From Isoetes taiwanensis (lineage: Eukaryota; Streptophyta; Lycopodiopsida; Isoetales; Isoetaceae): a DNA stretch of 64,000 nt. The DNA lies in NCBI GenBank assembly GCA_021234155.1, contig JAJEKV010000002.1:43761203-43825202 (forward strand). The letters run 5' to 3'. Shown here in pieces: positions 23,690 to 36,399 of this stretch; position 1 is the first letter of the stretch; every line of letters begins with the position of its first letter. The translations under genes were made by a program, and so were the position numbers. Below the pieces are notes generated by a model. The model was not told the DNA's origin. It searched no databases and saw only the letters and a list, made by a program, of their open reading frames with translations.

Positions 23690-24480
23690 TCTCCCACTAC
23701 AAATTCGGTAGTTCCCACCACACTTAGCACCCAAAAATGTGGTGCTAAAATGCACGTTTTTGTTCCACTACAACACACTGACCCCAATTTTTGCTCCACA
23801 GTTGTTTTTTAGTTGTACGGAAGTGTTGTTTTATGCCAAAAACAACAGCAAAATGGCCCCAAAAGTCCACGTGGCCCGTTTATCCGAATTTGCACAAAGA
23901 GACAGTAGTTTTTTGGCAAAAATTTCCCACGGTGGTTTTTTGGCACCTTTTTGTTTTTTGGTCAACGTGTCCTTTTTTTCACTGTCGTTTTTAGCAGATT
24001 TTTGTCAACGTGTGGTTTTTTCTTGACTATTGTTTTTGGAGGAGCCAATCGTTGTTTGTCTTCTAAATAACACATCTAGATTTGAATATTCTTACATGTG
24101 GAAAACTAAAACAGACAATTGTTTTTTCCTTTTCTATGCGTGTTGTTTTTTTTTCTCTACTTGTAGTTTTTTAAGTTGACATTATTTTCCCTAAAAAACA
24201 TACATAATTTTTCAAGAAATCCACATGAAAAACTAAATTACAACATGTGAAGAATGAAATTACAATGCTATAAATGAAAGTGTAAAAAAAAAAAGAACAC
24301 GTAGAAAATAAAAAGCGACGTTGAGAAGTGTTGTTTTTATCAACAAAAGACACGTTGTTTCAAGTGTTATTTTGCAAAAAAATAAATAAAACTACCTATG
24401 GCCTTTTTTTCAATTTACTAACAATACATAGTTTTTTTTTTAAATTAATTAAAAACAATAGTGGTTAAAAAAAATAACCA
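23690..24480. repeat. T/A-homopolymer-rich block, possible DNA-transposon terminal region
   Basis: Starts with ccactacaaattcgg and contains many gttgttttt words plus reverse complements (aaaacaac) further right. The CACTACAA start and two-orientation subterminal words resemble CACTA transposon ends, but no matching right terminus or 3-bp duplication was found. The ORFs here are low complexity. Confidence 0.35.
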
Positions 24481-24564
24481 CATTTTGAAAGTCAATATAT
24501 TAAATATTTTTGTTTCTCATATAACTTCAATATCATTGAATTCTTGATTGCTCATATTTATTTT

Positions 24565-24680
24565 AGAAAAGCCTTTTTGGGAATCGAACCCAAACAAGTC
24601 CATAAAAGGCATTGTAAGTTGCAATCCAAATTTTGACTGTCCATAAAAGGCATTGTAAGTTGCAATCCAAATTTTGACTC
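24565..24680. repeat. 41-bp direct duplication next to a tRNA-like T-arm
   Basis: gtccataaaaggcattgtaagttgcaatccaaattttgact is present twice head to tail (24598 and 24639). Just before it, the minus strand reads TGGGTTCGATTCCCA, a perfect tRNA T-arm/B-box. No acceptor stem or anticodon arm could be built, so it is a tRNA or SINE fragment at most. Confidence 0.45.
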
Positions 24681-24689
24681 CGTTTCACT

Positions 24690-26700
24690 GGTTTAACTTA
24701 GGCAAAAACATTTAAAGTTCAAAACATTTCATAAGATTATTTTCAGGGGAACCAAGGTTTCCCTTAAGGTTCAAAACATCAACTTAAATTGATTTCAAAA
24801 GTTTTAAAAACATTAAATCAAGTGGAACATCACTTTAACATCAATTTGATTGCAACTGTTTCAATTAGCCAGGGTATTGACCCGATTACTTTGTGCTGGT
24901 CGGCTTCCTTGAATGCTCGATCTGGAGCTATTCCTTCCACTAAAATATGCTGTGCTATCCAAATATATGCAAGCCATACCCGAATGCCCTGTTCATTGTG
25001 GAATCTTAGTTCTCCAAGAAAATTTTGGCTTCAAAAATGAAAAGGACAGTGGCATGCAAGACAAAAAAGTGAAATAAAGAACAAGAAAACAAAAATAGTA
25101 TTACCTGAGAATAATAGCTCTGCAGAAGCTAAGGTTGCAGCCATGGGAGTCTGCAGCAGGCAAGGTTGCACGAATCAACAGGCTCTGCCTAGAAATAGCC
25201 CGTCTAGCCCATGGAAATGCAAAATGAGCACCTTAGCATTCCATATCCGAGTTTCAAAGGCATGCAGATCGGCTGGCATTTCTGCCATAAAGGATATCCA
25301 CCATAGCCAATCCGCCAGCATTTTCAAGTAAAATAAAATCCAGGGAGCTTCTGCATTGGACATAAGAGGCACCAAATCACACGATCATATGTAAACACAT
25401 ACAGAATCAAACAGACAAAAAACTTCCTTACTTTCTTACAATCGTATATGCGGTTTAGCAACATGATCCTCATTGCGAGGCGCTCCCAATGAAGATTAAA
25501 GCGGCATAATAAAACTTCGGCAGAGCCATTTTAGGCTGGATCTAAATATCGAAATAAACTTCGTCGAGCCATACTACTAATTTGGAGGCGACTTCATGAA
25601 GTGAATAGCGGCGGTATGGCGTTTGCTTTCTTACCGGATACATGCATCATTTCGAGCTAGGTTTTGCGTAAAACCTAAGAGCTCCCACAAACAAGCTGAA
25701 TCGGCATCTTGATTGTCGCCAAGGGATTTGCTTGCCGGATTTGCTAAGCAAATGGAAAAGATGGACATGAAGCAGGGCCGGATGCATAGTCTAAATGCGG
25801 TGCGAATACGATTGGAAGATGCCACCGAGCGCCTAAATGTTGTTATTTCAAATCCCATCATGCGCCAAATATGGCTGTGCATATCATCTCTGAGGAGATA
25901 TCTTTGGTTCTGAGAATAAACAAGCATGCCGGATTTACTTGATGGAACACGAAAACATATTGGAAGACGGATCGTATGTTGGCTTGGGCATCTAGAGTAG
26001 TGTCAGATTCATCTTTATTTTGTAAACAATCAAAGCTTGCCATCGCCATATTTTCTTTGCCGGATTTCTTGAGCAAAGGGAAAAGATAGGCGGCCATCAC
26101 CATAGCCGCCTATTGAGTAGGAGACCGCGTGCAAACTAGGCGAGGGGGAAAGAAAAAGAGATAAGCCGCCGCCATCGCCATAGCCACCCATTGCGTAAGG
26201 CGGGAAAAAAACACGGTGGCTGGCGGATTAATGGCAAACCAATAGGATGATAGGGCCTAGATCGCAATCTAGGCCGTTCATCGCCCCATCACGACCAGAT
26301 TAAATAGGATGCTTTCTTTATTGCTTTTCATCGAAAATATGCAAGATAGGTTTATTATTTTTTGTAATCAAGCCAATGCTAGACTTAAGTGTGGCGGTTA
26401 AATTGCAAAGCTAGACATGTAATCAAGCCAAAGCTAGACTATATATGCAAATCGTCGAGTCCGGCTTTGCAATTTAACCGTCCGGCATGCCAAATTGTCG
26501 GTTCTCGTTACGTCCAAGAAAATCAAGATTTCGATTTTCGGCGGAAACGCGATTTTCCTCAAAAGGAATTTATAGGTCTTTGTAGGTCTTTATGAAAGTG
26601 GGTCTGTGCTATGGAATGTGTGCTCGAAGATTTTTGAATGTTTACGGCCCCGCCGTCGTTGCATGATCGGTTAACTCACGGACATGTCATCGGCGGACAC
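24690..26700. other. Unassigned region, no gene recognised
   Basis: Short ORFs on both strands, none with a motif. A phrase around gccgccatcgccatagccgcc recurs at ~26040-26190. Probably non-coding or decayed repeats. Confidence 0.3.
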
Positions 26701-26734
26701 GGTGTGGAAGTAGACAATCATTAGTCGTTTTGAG

Positions 26735-26890
26735 CAGGATCTTGCATAGTATCATCACTTAAAGGGGCGGTGTTGGCCTTGAGTAAGGCGGACCCTTAAC
26801 ACCTTTTGGAAAGTAGTTTGTCTCAAATGTCCTCTCCATATGATCCACGGCAGCGAATGGGCATCTCATAATACATAAATTGGCTCTTCT
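26735..26890 (+). repeat. Partial copy of the ~813-bp repeat
   Basis: gagcaggatcttgcatagt through ggccttgagtaaggcggaccc and the following ~80 bp match 29877-30000 and 30690-30800 in the same orientation, with ~75-80% similarity by eye. It flanks the minisatellite on its left side. Confidence 0.75.
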
Positions 26891-26899
26891 AATAGACTC

Positions 26900-28790
26900 G
26901 AACATCGACTTAGGTGGCATGTTGGAGCCTAGGTGGCATGTTTGAGCCACCTTGGCATGTTGGAGCCTTGGTGGTATGTTGGAGCCTAGGTGGCATGTTG
27001 GAGCCTAGGTGGCATGGTTGAGCCTAGGTGGCATGTTGGAGCCAGCGTGGCATGTTTGAGGCACCTTGGCATCTTAGGTGGCATGTTGGAGTCTAGGTGG
27101 CATGTTGGAGCCCTTGTGGCATGTTTGAGCCACCTTGGAATGTTTGAGCCAACTAGTTGGCATGTTGGAACCCATGTGGCATATGCATGTTTGGGCCACC
27201 TTGGCACGTTGGAGCCTAGGTGGCATGTTGGAGCCCGTGGCATGTTTGAGCCACCTTGGCATATTTGGGCCCTAGGTGGCATGTTGGAGCCTAGGTGGCA
27301 CGTTGGAGACTATGTGGCATGTTGGAGCCTAGGTGGCATGTTCGAGACTATGTGACATGTTGGAGACTAGGTGGCATGTTTTAGCCACCATGACATGTTT
27401 TAGCCTAGGTGGCATGTTGGAGCCCATAGGCATGTTTGAGCATGTTGGAACCTAGGTGGCATATTTGAGCCACCTTGGCATGTTTTAGCCTAGGTGGCAT
27501 GTTGGAGCATGCGCGGCATGTTTGAGCCACCTTGGCATGTATGAGCCTAGGTGGCATGTTGGAGCCTAGGTGGCATGTTGGAGCCTAGGTGTCATGTTGG
27601 AGCCTAGGTGGCATGTTGGAGCTCGCGTGACATGTTTGAGCCAACTAGGTGGCATTTTGGAACCCACGTGGCATGCTTGGGCCACCTTGGCACGTTGGAG
27701 CCTAGGTGGCATGTTGGAGCCCACGTGGCATGTTTGAGCCACCTTGGCATATTTGGGCCTAGGTGGCATGTTGGAGCCTAGGTGGCACGTTGGAGCCTAG
27801 GTGGCACGTTGGAGCCTAGTTGGCATGTTGGAGCCCTCGTGGCATGTTGGAGCATAGGTGGCATATTTGAGCCACCTTGGCGCTTTGGGCCTGGGTGGCA
27901 CGTTGGAGCCACCTTGGCATGTTGGAGCTCACGTGGCATGTTGGAGGCATGTTGGAGCCTAGGTGGCATGCTAGGTGGCATGTTGGAGCCTCGTGGCATG
28001 TTGGGCGTGGGTGGCATGTTGGAGCCTACGTGGCATGTTGGAGCCTAGGTGGCATGTTTGAGCCACCTTGGCGCTTGGAGCCTAGGTGGCATGTTGGAGC
28101 CCGGTGGCACGTTGGAGCCTGGGTGGCATGCTAGAGCTCACGAGGCATGTTGGAGCCTAGTTGGCATGTTGGAGCCCACATTGGCATGTTGGAGCCTAGG
28201 TGGCATATTTGAGCCACCTTGCGCTTGAGCCCTAGGTGGCGCGTTGGAGCCACCTTGGCATGTTGGAGCTCACGTGGCATGTTGGAGCTCACGTGGCATG
28301 TTGGAGTCCGGTGGCATGTTGGAGCCTGGGTGGCGGTGCTAGGTGGCATGTTGGAGCCCACGTGGCATGTTGGAGCATAGGTGGCATGTTGGAGCCTAGG
28401 TGGCATGTTTGAGCCACCTTGGCAGCGCTTGAGCCTAGGTGGCATGTTGGAGCCACCTTGGCATGTTGGAGCCGAGGTGGCATGTTGGAGCCTAGGTGGC
28501 GCGTTGGAGCCTAGGTGGCATGCTAGAGCTCACGAGGCATGTTGGAGCCCTAGTTGGTACGTTGGAGCCTACGTGGCATGTTGAAGCCACCTTGGCATGT
28601 TGGAGCCTAGGTGGCATATTTGAGCCACCTTGGCATGCTTGAGCCCTAGGTGGCACGTTGGAGCCAACTTGGCATGTTGGAGCTCCACGTGGCATGTTGG
28701 AGCCCGGTGGCATGTTGGAGCCTAGGTGGCATGTTGGAGCCAAGGTGGCATGTTGGAGCCTAGGTGGCATGTTATAGCCTAGGTGGCCAG
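26900..28790. repeat. Large minisatellite, ~20-bp unit
   Basis: About 1.9 kb of tandem units of catgttggagcctaggtgg and variants (catgtttgagccaccttgg), roughly 90 units with many substitutions and small indels. The reverse complement of the same unit is part of the 218-bp satellite at 17.4-18.3 kb. The many open frames are a side effect of the unit length and its lack of stops. Confidence 0.97.
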
Positions 28791-28799
28791 ACCCCAGGA

Positions 28800-29530
28800 G
28801 ACGGACATCACAAAGGTTACCGAGGCAGGCTTTCCTACCGGTGCTCCTCAGGGAGGGCAAATGCGGTGCCTCCCTTCCGGAACCCGGTTTCCCTATCCGA
28901 CCATTAAATTCTCCATTCAAGTAACTTGCTTGGCGGGGCTCAAAAAATTCAAGATCGTAGGAGAACATATCAAGCCTTAAAAAGTGTCTGCCGATCGACT
29001 GTAGAAACCCAAGTGTTTTGTCGTTCGAGGCAATACAAAGACTCAGGAATGGAGATTTGACTTAGCCATGTCGTGCGAAGCAGTGAAATTACCCTAGGGA
29101 CCAAGTTACACGGTCATTTTTGCAGCAAAAGAAACACGAACCCTCTACATGGCGGTATTTTGCACCCTCGCTAAAGGCCAATTCACTCTGGCGTGTTGGG
29201 CGTGAGCTACTTTGGCGCTTTCGGGGGGCGGGGTGGTCTTACGCCCCGCCGAAACTTGGTCTCGAGGGTAATGTCGATGTTTGAGTTCGTTGGCGAGTAA
29301 GATCACGATTCGGGGTGGGAGAATTGCCCGTCAGGTGGCGGGGACCCTCGAGAGAGGACCTTTGGGTCAACCGCCACGGAAGGTTTTAGGGCTCAGATCT
29401 TCACGGCATCAGCGCCCTCCCACTACCTCATGACATTGTGCAAGATCTGGTCCAATCTAGCTAGGGTATGGCCTCCAAAGCATAAACCACATTGCCTTGC
29501 CGGGGTTATTGTAGGGTTTCGTTATAGATG
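28800..29530 (-). repeat. Inverted copy of the ~813-bp repeat
   Basis: Reads, as reverse complement, the same order of segments as 29830-30560: the ccataccctaac and ggatcttgcacaatgtcatg segment, the gacccaaaggtcct segment, the ccatgtagagggttcg segment and the acttgaatggagaattcagc segment. It forms one arm of a large inverted repeat with the direct array to its right. Confidence 0.85.
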
Positions 29531-29699
29531 CCAAAGCGTGGTGAGTTGCACTTGGGACTGGTGTACCTTTTTCGAACATGCATGCGAGCCATGGCAATTA
29601 AAATAACAGACTTTGGATCTATTGGCGATCCCGAATCATTCAAAAAATTTGCTACTACAAAATGTGTTCTTGACTTCTAATTGCGACCTTTGGGAGGAG

Positions 29700-31780
29700 G
29701 ATAAATCCAAACCTCATTTAAATTCGGTTTCTATTGCTTCTTGTTTTCAAGCTGCGGCTTTCGACCATGTCTCCGGGTGCAACTAAATAAAACTTCGACC
29801 TCCATAGCGTAAACCCTACAATAACCTAGCATTGCCGCGGGGTTTATGTTTTTGGAGGCCATACCTAACCGATTGGACCAGGATCTTGCACAATGTCATG
29901 AGGTAGTGGGAGGCGTTGGCCTTGAGAAAGGCGAGCCCTAAAACCTTCCACAAGAAGTTCGACCCAAAGGTCCTCTACGGAGGGTCCACGGCCCCGCGGG
30001 CGGGCAACTATCCCACCGGGCGTGATCGACTTTGCCAGCGGACTCCAAACATCGACATTAACACGGAGACCATGTTTAGGTAGGCAGAAGACCACCCCTG
30101 TTCACGGAAGCGCCAAAGTAGCTCATGTCCAACATGTTAGTAGTGAATTGTCCTTAGCGGAGGGTGCGAGAATCTTTGCCATGTAGAGGGTTCGTGTTTC
30201 TTTTTTTTGCAAAAATGGCCGTGTAACTTGGTTCCTAGGGTAAATTTGTTTGGACGACATGGCGAAGTCAAATCTCCATTAGAACCTTTATGCTTGCCCG
30301 ACGACAAAACACTTGGGTTTCTACGGTCATTACCGGAGGACACTTTGCGGTTTGATATGTTCCCGTGCGGATCTTGAATTTTTTTGAGCTGCTTTCGAAA
30401 GCAAGTTACTTGAATGGAGAATTCAGCGATTGGGATAGGAAACCAGGGCTCCGGGGAGGAGGGAGGCGGCATTTGCCCTCCGGAGGAGCACTAGTAGGAA
30501 AGCTTTGCCTCGGTAAATCCAAACCCCATTTCATCGGTTTCTATTGCTTCTTGTTTTTCAAGCTGCGGCTTCTCGACCATGTCTCGGTGCAGGCGGAATA
30601 AAACTTCGACCTCCATAGCGTAAAACCCTACAATAACCTAGCAGCGCCCGGGGTTTACGTTTTGGAGGCCATACCCTAACGGATTGGACAGGATCTTGCA
30701 CAATGTCATGAGGTAGTGGGAGGGCATTGGCTTGAGGAAAGGCGGAGCCCTAAAACCTTCGAAGCGGTTAGACCCAAAGGTCCTCTGCGGAGGGTCCACG
30801 GCCCGCGGACGGGCAACTCTCTCATCCCGGGCGTGATCTTACTCGCCAGCGGACTCGAAACATCGACATTACCACGGAGACCAAGTTTAGGTATTGGCGA
30901 AGACCCCCTGCTCCGGGCGCCAAAGTAGCTCATATCCAACACGTTAAGTAGTGAATTGGCCTTAGCGGAGGGGGCGCGAATACTACCATGTAGAGGGTTC
31001 GTGTTTCTTTTGCTGCAAAAAATGGCCAGGTGTAACTTGGTCCCTAGGGTAATTTATTTTATTCGGGACGACATGGCGAAGTCAAATCTCCATTAGGAGC
31101 CTTTGTCTTGCCCGAGCGACAAAACACTTGGGTTTCTACACGATTCATTGCGGGGACACTTTGCGGTTTGATATGTTCTCGGACGGATCTTGAATTTTTG
31201 AGCACTGCTTTCGAAGCAAGTTACTTGAATGGAGAATTCAGCGATTGGGATAGGGAAACGGGTTCGAAGAAGGGAGGCATTGGCATTTGCCTTCGGAGGA
31301 GCTGCTTGGTAGGAAAGCACGCCTCGGTAAATCCAAACCCCATTTAAATGGGTTTCTATTGCTTCTTGTTTTCTCTCTGCGGCTTTCGACCATGTCTCAA
31401 GTGCAAGCTGAATAAAACTCAACCTCCATAACGTAAACCCTACAATAACCTAAGCATACGGGGTTTTACGTTTTGAAGGCCAAAACGTGGTCAACTTCTT
31501 TGATAACTAGGTGGACCAGGGAGCCATGAGAACTGAAATAACAGAGTTTCGATCTGGTTGCCAATCCGAGTGACCCCAAACAATTTTGCTACTGCATAAG
31601 GCGCTCTACACTTTTAATTGCAAAACTAGGAGGAGAATAAATCAAAATCCCATTCTTGCAATTTCTACTGCCTCGTGTTTTCAACAGCAGCTGCTCGACC
31701 ATGTCCCAAGTGCAACGGACCAAAGCCCGACCTCCATATCGTAAACCCTACAATAACCTGGCAAGGCACAGGGTTTACGT
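29700..31780 (+). repeat. Tandem array of an ~813-bp repeat, two full copies plus a partial
   Basis: The anchor ctattgcttcttgtttt occurs near 29730, 30543 and 31357, giving a period of ~813 bp, and the gcctcgtgttttca variant begins a shortened copy near 31670. The anchor accctacaataacc recurs at ~29814, ~30627, ~31438 and ~31748. No protein-coding frame is conserved between copies. The unit is non-coding repetitive DNA of unknown type, perhaps the end of a large transposon. Confidence 0.92.
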
Positions 31781-31784
31781 GCCA

Positions 31785-31960
31785 TAGATGGCATGCTTGA
31801 GCCTAGGTGCCATGCCTGACCCAACATTGGCATGTTGGAGAACTTGGCATGTTGGAGCGTATTTGGCATGTTGGAGCTGGTGTGGCATGCTTGACCCTAG
31901 GTGGCATGGTGGACCCACGTTGGCGTATTAGAGCCTACGTGGCATGTTGTTGCGTAAGTG
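31785..31960. repeat. Short second minisatellite of the 20-bp family
   Basis: About eight degenerate units of gcatgttggagc and gcctaggtggcatg follow directly on the last partial 813-bp copy. The minisatellite thus appears joined to the same repeat a second time. Confidence 0.85.
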
Positions 31961-33289
31961 TAATTTAGAATGTTAGGCGAATCTTAGGTATTCGAGATTA
32001 GTTATGTTGGCGAATTTTAATTTCTAGTTATAGAAAGCTAGGCGAGTCTTGATCATTGTTATTTAGCCTTGCAAGTGGAAACTGTTGTATCTCCTGAGTG
32101 AAATTTAACTCGGGAATAATGACTACATACTTAAATATAGACCATACATCATGTACCCCCTAACCTTGTCGACGATTTTATTTTTCCCATATCAAGATTA
32201 GTGCAAGAACGGAGTCCAGATGAAACTTATAAGGAAGATATGGATCTAGGGTAGTTGGTACTCGTGTTGGCAATGACATCCCAGGCGGTAGAAACTAGGC
32301 CTCTGATTATATCAATGCATGGGCTACTACCCGTTCTGTCAATTATACCCAGGCATCAATTATACCCATGCATGGGCTACATGTCATTCTGGCATTTTCA
32401 TGCATTCGAGCACAGTATGGTGCAGCAATCCTGTTTGTCATAAGCACCAAACATTCATGCGGATGTGGAGGTTCTCTTAGGAGTCTTTAACAATTGTTTG
32501 CTTGTTGCATAAGTTGTCTAAGATATTATGATTCTTCATACAGTCATGTCTTTGATACAAAGTTTTCTATGGAAATTATAACCTGTAAAAAAGGAAGAAA
32601 GCACTTACAACAGAACTCCAACAAGATTGCCATTTAAACAAGAATAAAGGCCCTTAAGAGATAATCTTTCCACCCAATATAGCTGCCTGCAAAAACCTAC
32701 ATATGCATAATGCAATATCATCCATAAGCATATTGAGAAATCCTCAAACGAAGTATCTTAAAAAAGGAAGTTACAATGAGAAAGAATTAGATAGTTAGGC
32801 ATTACCCACTAATCTAAATACGAAGAAAGTTAGTGGATAAGACTACAAAGAAAGTTATTACGGTAGAATTTGAACTTTCCCGATAGGACACGAAGCAACT
32901 AATTTTCACCATCGTCTAGATAAATCACACTAAGCCTAGACCGAGAAAATAATTTCAGATAAACAAATTAAGTAGTGCCAAATGGATAGTTAACTGTTTC
33001 AAATAGGAATTGTCAATTCTATTGCATCCATACTCCTTAGGAAGGTTAGTCAACGATTTAAAGGATTCCTATGCAGAAGTGTGACAAAGATATTCTGATG
33101 CAATTGTTTGGAATTGGGGAGCTGCCAAACTATAACGTCTAGCCACTAGTTTAGAGGATTACGATGCAGAGGAGCTCTGATACCTTCGTGCACATGACTC
33201 GGAAGCAAGGTTTTCCCGAGCAAGGTTTTCCCGAGTTTGTGTTTAGGTTTAAGGTGTTAGCTGTGGTATTTTGCTTGATGGCTCCAACA
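31961..33289. other. Intergenic region, nothing recognised
   Basis: No ORF with motifs and no strong repeat except a small duplication of tatacccaggcat-type text at ~32340-32370 and aaggttttcccgag twice at ~33207. Confidence 0.3.
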
Positions 33290-33550
33290 ATTACATCTCT
33301 AATTCTTAGTGCAAATCGTCTAAGTGCAATAAGTTATCTTGTTTTTCAAAGAACCATGGGATTCTTAGTGCAAATCGTCTAAGTGCAATAAGTTATCTTG
33401 TTTTTCAAAGAACCATTGGATTCTTAGTGCAAATCGTCTAAATGCAATAAGTTATCTTGTTTTTCAAAGAACCATTGGATTCTTAGTGCAAATCGTCCAA
33501 GTGCAATAAGTTATCTTATTTTTCAAAGAACCATTGCATTCTTAGAAAGA
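33290..33550. repeat. Tandem repeat, ~60-bp unit, about four copies
   Basis: attcttagtgcaaatcgtc followed by taagtgcaataagttatcttg recurs at about 33300, 33360, 33420 and 33480 with few differences. Confidence 0.95.
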
Positions 33551-33639
33551 ACCATTGGATAAGATAAATTAGATACAATTAAAACCATTGGATGACGTGG
33601 ATAACTATTGGATCGTCTATAGCGAACCTTAGTACCAAC

Positions 33640-34150
33640 TAGATATAGGCATGGTTTAATGGTGTTCCACGAATGATATCCAAAATGGGGGGATAATGTT
33701 AGGATATTGCGTAGTCTTGCCATTTTATAATGCTTGGGGATTTGTTGCAATGGTCCTATTCCCCATAAACAATTACATCTCAAATTCTTAATGGTCTAAA
33801 TTATACCAAGATGTAGGAACGGTTTAATGGTGTTCCACTAACGATATCCAAAATGGGGGAATAATGTTAGGATATTGCATGGTCTTGCCATTTTAATGCT
33901 TGGGGATTTGTTGCAATGGTCCTTTCCTCCATAAAGAAATACATCTCACAATTCTTAATGGTTTGTTATGCAAAAATGTAGGCGTGGTTTAATGGTCTTT
34001 CTCTAACAATATCCAAAATGTTAGGATATTGTTAGGGTTTTGCGTGGTCCTATGACATTAATGCTTAGGGATTTGTTGCAGCGGTCCTGCACCCCCTCAA
34101 GGAATACAAATCAAATTCTTGATGGTTTTGTTATGCAAAAATAGGCGTTA
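33640..34150. repeat. Tandem repeat, ~170-180-bp unit, three copies
   Basis: Each copy contains tggtttaatggt, gatatccaaaatg, aatgttaggatattg and tgcttggggatttgttgca. Copies start near 33645, 33820 and 33975 and grow more divergent to the right. Confidence 0.9.
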
Positions 34151-34229
34151 AGTAATTGAAGTAGTTGAAGTAACTTGTCTTACATGGAATACGAGTATAA
34201 GGACATGTGATCATGCACGTGCATCACGT

Positions 34230-34720
34230 GTAGCAAATCAAGTACTCTGTCCTACCACTATAAAGACCCGTGATATGGAAGGATAGGACATGTAGAGAAT
34301 CAAGTATTCTTTCCTACTTCTATAAAGACATGTGACAATAGAAGTATTACACATGTCGTAATTCATGTATTCTTTCCTACAATGCCTTAGCAAATAAAGT
34401 ACTTTGTCCCACTACTATAAAGACATGTGACATGGAAGCATACGACATGTAGAGAATCCAGTATTCTTTCCTACTTCTATAAAGACATGTGACAATAGAA
34501 GTATTACACATGTCGTAATTCATGTATTCTTTCCTACAATGCCTTAGTAAATAAAGTACTCTGTCCTACTACTATAAAGACATGTGAATGGAAGTATAGG
34601 ACATGTAGAGAATCAAATATTCTTTCCTACATCTATAAAGACATGTGACAATAGAATTATTAGACATGTAGAAATTCAAGTATTCTTTCCTACAGTGGAT
34701 TGTATTATAAAATGACATGT
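34230..34720. repeat. Tandem repeat, 159-bp unit with internal subrepeats
   Basis: tctataaagacatgtgacaa occurs near 34318, 34477 and 34636 (159-bp steps), alternating with a related half-unit containing actactataaagacatgtg. The units carry many acatgt words. Confidence 0.92.
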
Positions 34721-36330
34721 CACAATAGAAGAAACTACAAAACAACAGTGGATGTTTTAGTCCACTGAAAAAAGAACACCATTATCGAACAAAACCATAC
34801 CTCCACAAATCCACATGTAGGATTCTTTGAAAACAGGACATGTAGACCTACCAAAACTGATGTTTTCAACAGTGGACCAAAAACCGGGGTGAGTGTGCAA
34901 CATGCTTTCACCCTTATAGTAATCGCTAATTTATTGGATAGCAAATTTGATGATTGGGTAAAACAATTGTGATGATATCTAATCTTTTTTACACAGATAT
35001 ACCTTCTAATATTGTTGGTCTATCTGTCACAATTCATTTTGTCGACTTGTTTAGGAATTAGGATGGAATAAGTGACGACCTTGTCAAAATGTGCATGGCC
35101 TCCACTAGCAGTTAGTGAGGTAGACAAAGGTATGCATGTCCTAGATTTTGGATGATGTAGAATATTTTATACCATTATTACACCCACATAATTTAGTTGT
35201 AAGAACATGTTAGACATTAAACTATTGTTGTGTCATTGCACACTTTATTCATTAGAAATCCTAGAGGCCATTTTATTTTCTGGAAAACGTTGGCTCAGTT
35301 TCTCTCACCATGCCAGCGTTACTCTCTCAGCTCAGTAAAGCCATGTTTTTGCCCTGGGGGATGCACTTAGTAATAAAAGGGTATGGACATCTGCGTTCGA
35401 AGTGTGCCCAAAAACATCCCTAGTATACTGATCTGTGGAAGCTAATTTAACCCCTAAAGTATATATTTTGCCCCAGATAATGGCAAAAAAACCCCCTAAT
35501 GGTAAGTATACAAATACTGAATGGTAAAAAAAACCCCCCTTTCTTGCATGCACATGTCCCGTACTGCAAAGAATACTGAATCCCCCGGGGTTTTTGCACA
35601 ATTCTTGCTGTGTAACTTGTTGCAAAAGGAAAACCTCTCCAATTCTTGGCGGAATGAAGAATTTAAGGGTGTTGTCTTTTCTTTGGATTGCAAGAAGCAA
35701 CAGGGCAAACTTAGGCATGCTTTACAGATTTGGGGGTACCTGCACTCATCATTTTTATCATGCTGGGCATTCAAATTAGACAAATAGACGGCAAAAATAG
35801 AACCAAATTTGTTTCGCCGCAGGTATCAAATATGAATTTGCAGAAGAATCCCATCTCCTAGATGTCCAAAGCACAAGCATTATATTTTGCCTAATATACT
35901 GCAAATTCAACTGCCAACTTCTCAACAACTACCCTAGTCATCATCAACCACCTTCATTATGGTTCAAAGCTCCATATGATGTCCTTTTTTAGTCTCATCC
36001 TATTCTCGAAACTTTATGTCTCAGAGACAACGGAAATGAATAAAATTCATTGACCATTGCAAGAGAGCCAGAACTATTAAGATGAACTGTTACTCCTATT
36101 ATAGCATAGTCTAAGATATTCATGTAGAGTTATGTTGAACGGCCTGCATAATCAGAATCATGCCCAATCCGCCTGCATCATGCACTGCCATGCTTTTCTC
36201 TGCATCGGAGTGCTCAGGAACTTCAAGAACTTCTTCAGATCATGCTCAGCATGTATCAATGTCGATGTTTGATGCGTCTGGGCCTTCAGAAAGTATTGTG
36301 GTTGTTTTCCCCTGTATATAGTTTCGAATT
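34721..36330. other. Intergenic region, nothing recognised
   Basis: Starts with a region holding cagtggatgttttagtccactg-type inverted words (~34746) and the related aactgatgttttcaacagtgg (~34855). Small ORFs at 35332-35787 overlap on both strands, without motifs. Confidence 0.3.
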
Positions 36331-36399
36331 TTGATTCCAGTAATTTTAGGTAGTAAGTTTAGGCTTAAATTGTTGCTTAGGTTCCGGAATCCAGGATTT

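Noticed and set aside
26986-28968. Many ORFs on both strands over the minisatellite
   Set aside because: The 20-bp unit lacks stop codons in several frames, so long open frames are expected without coding.
17400-34720. CRISPR-like regular repeats
   Set aside because: The genome is a plant nuclear one; units are contiguous tandem copies without unique spacers.
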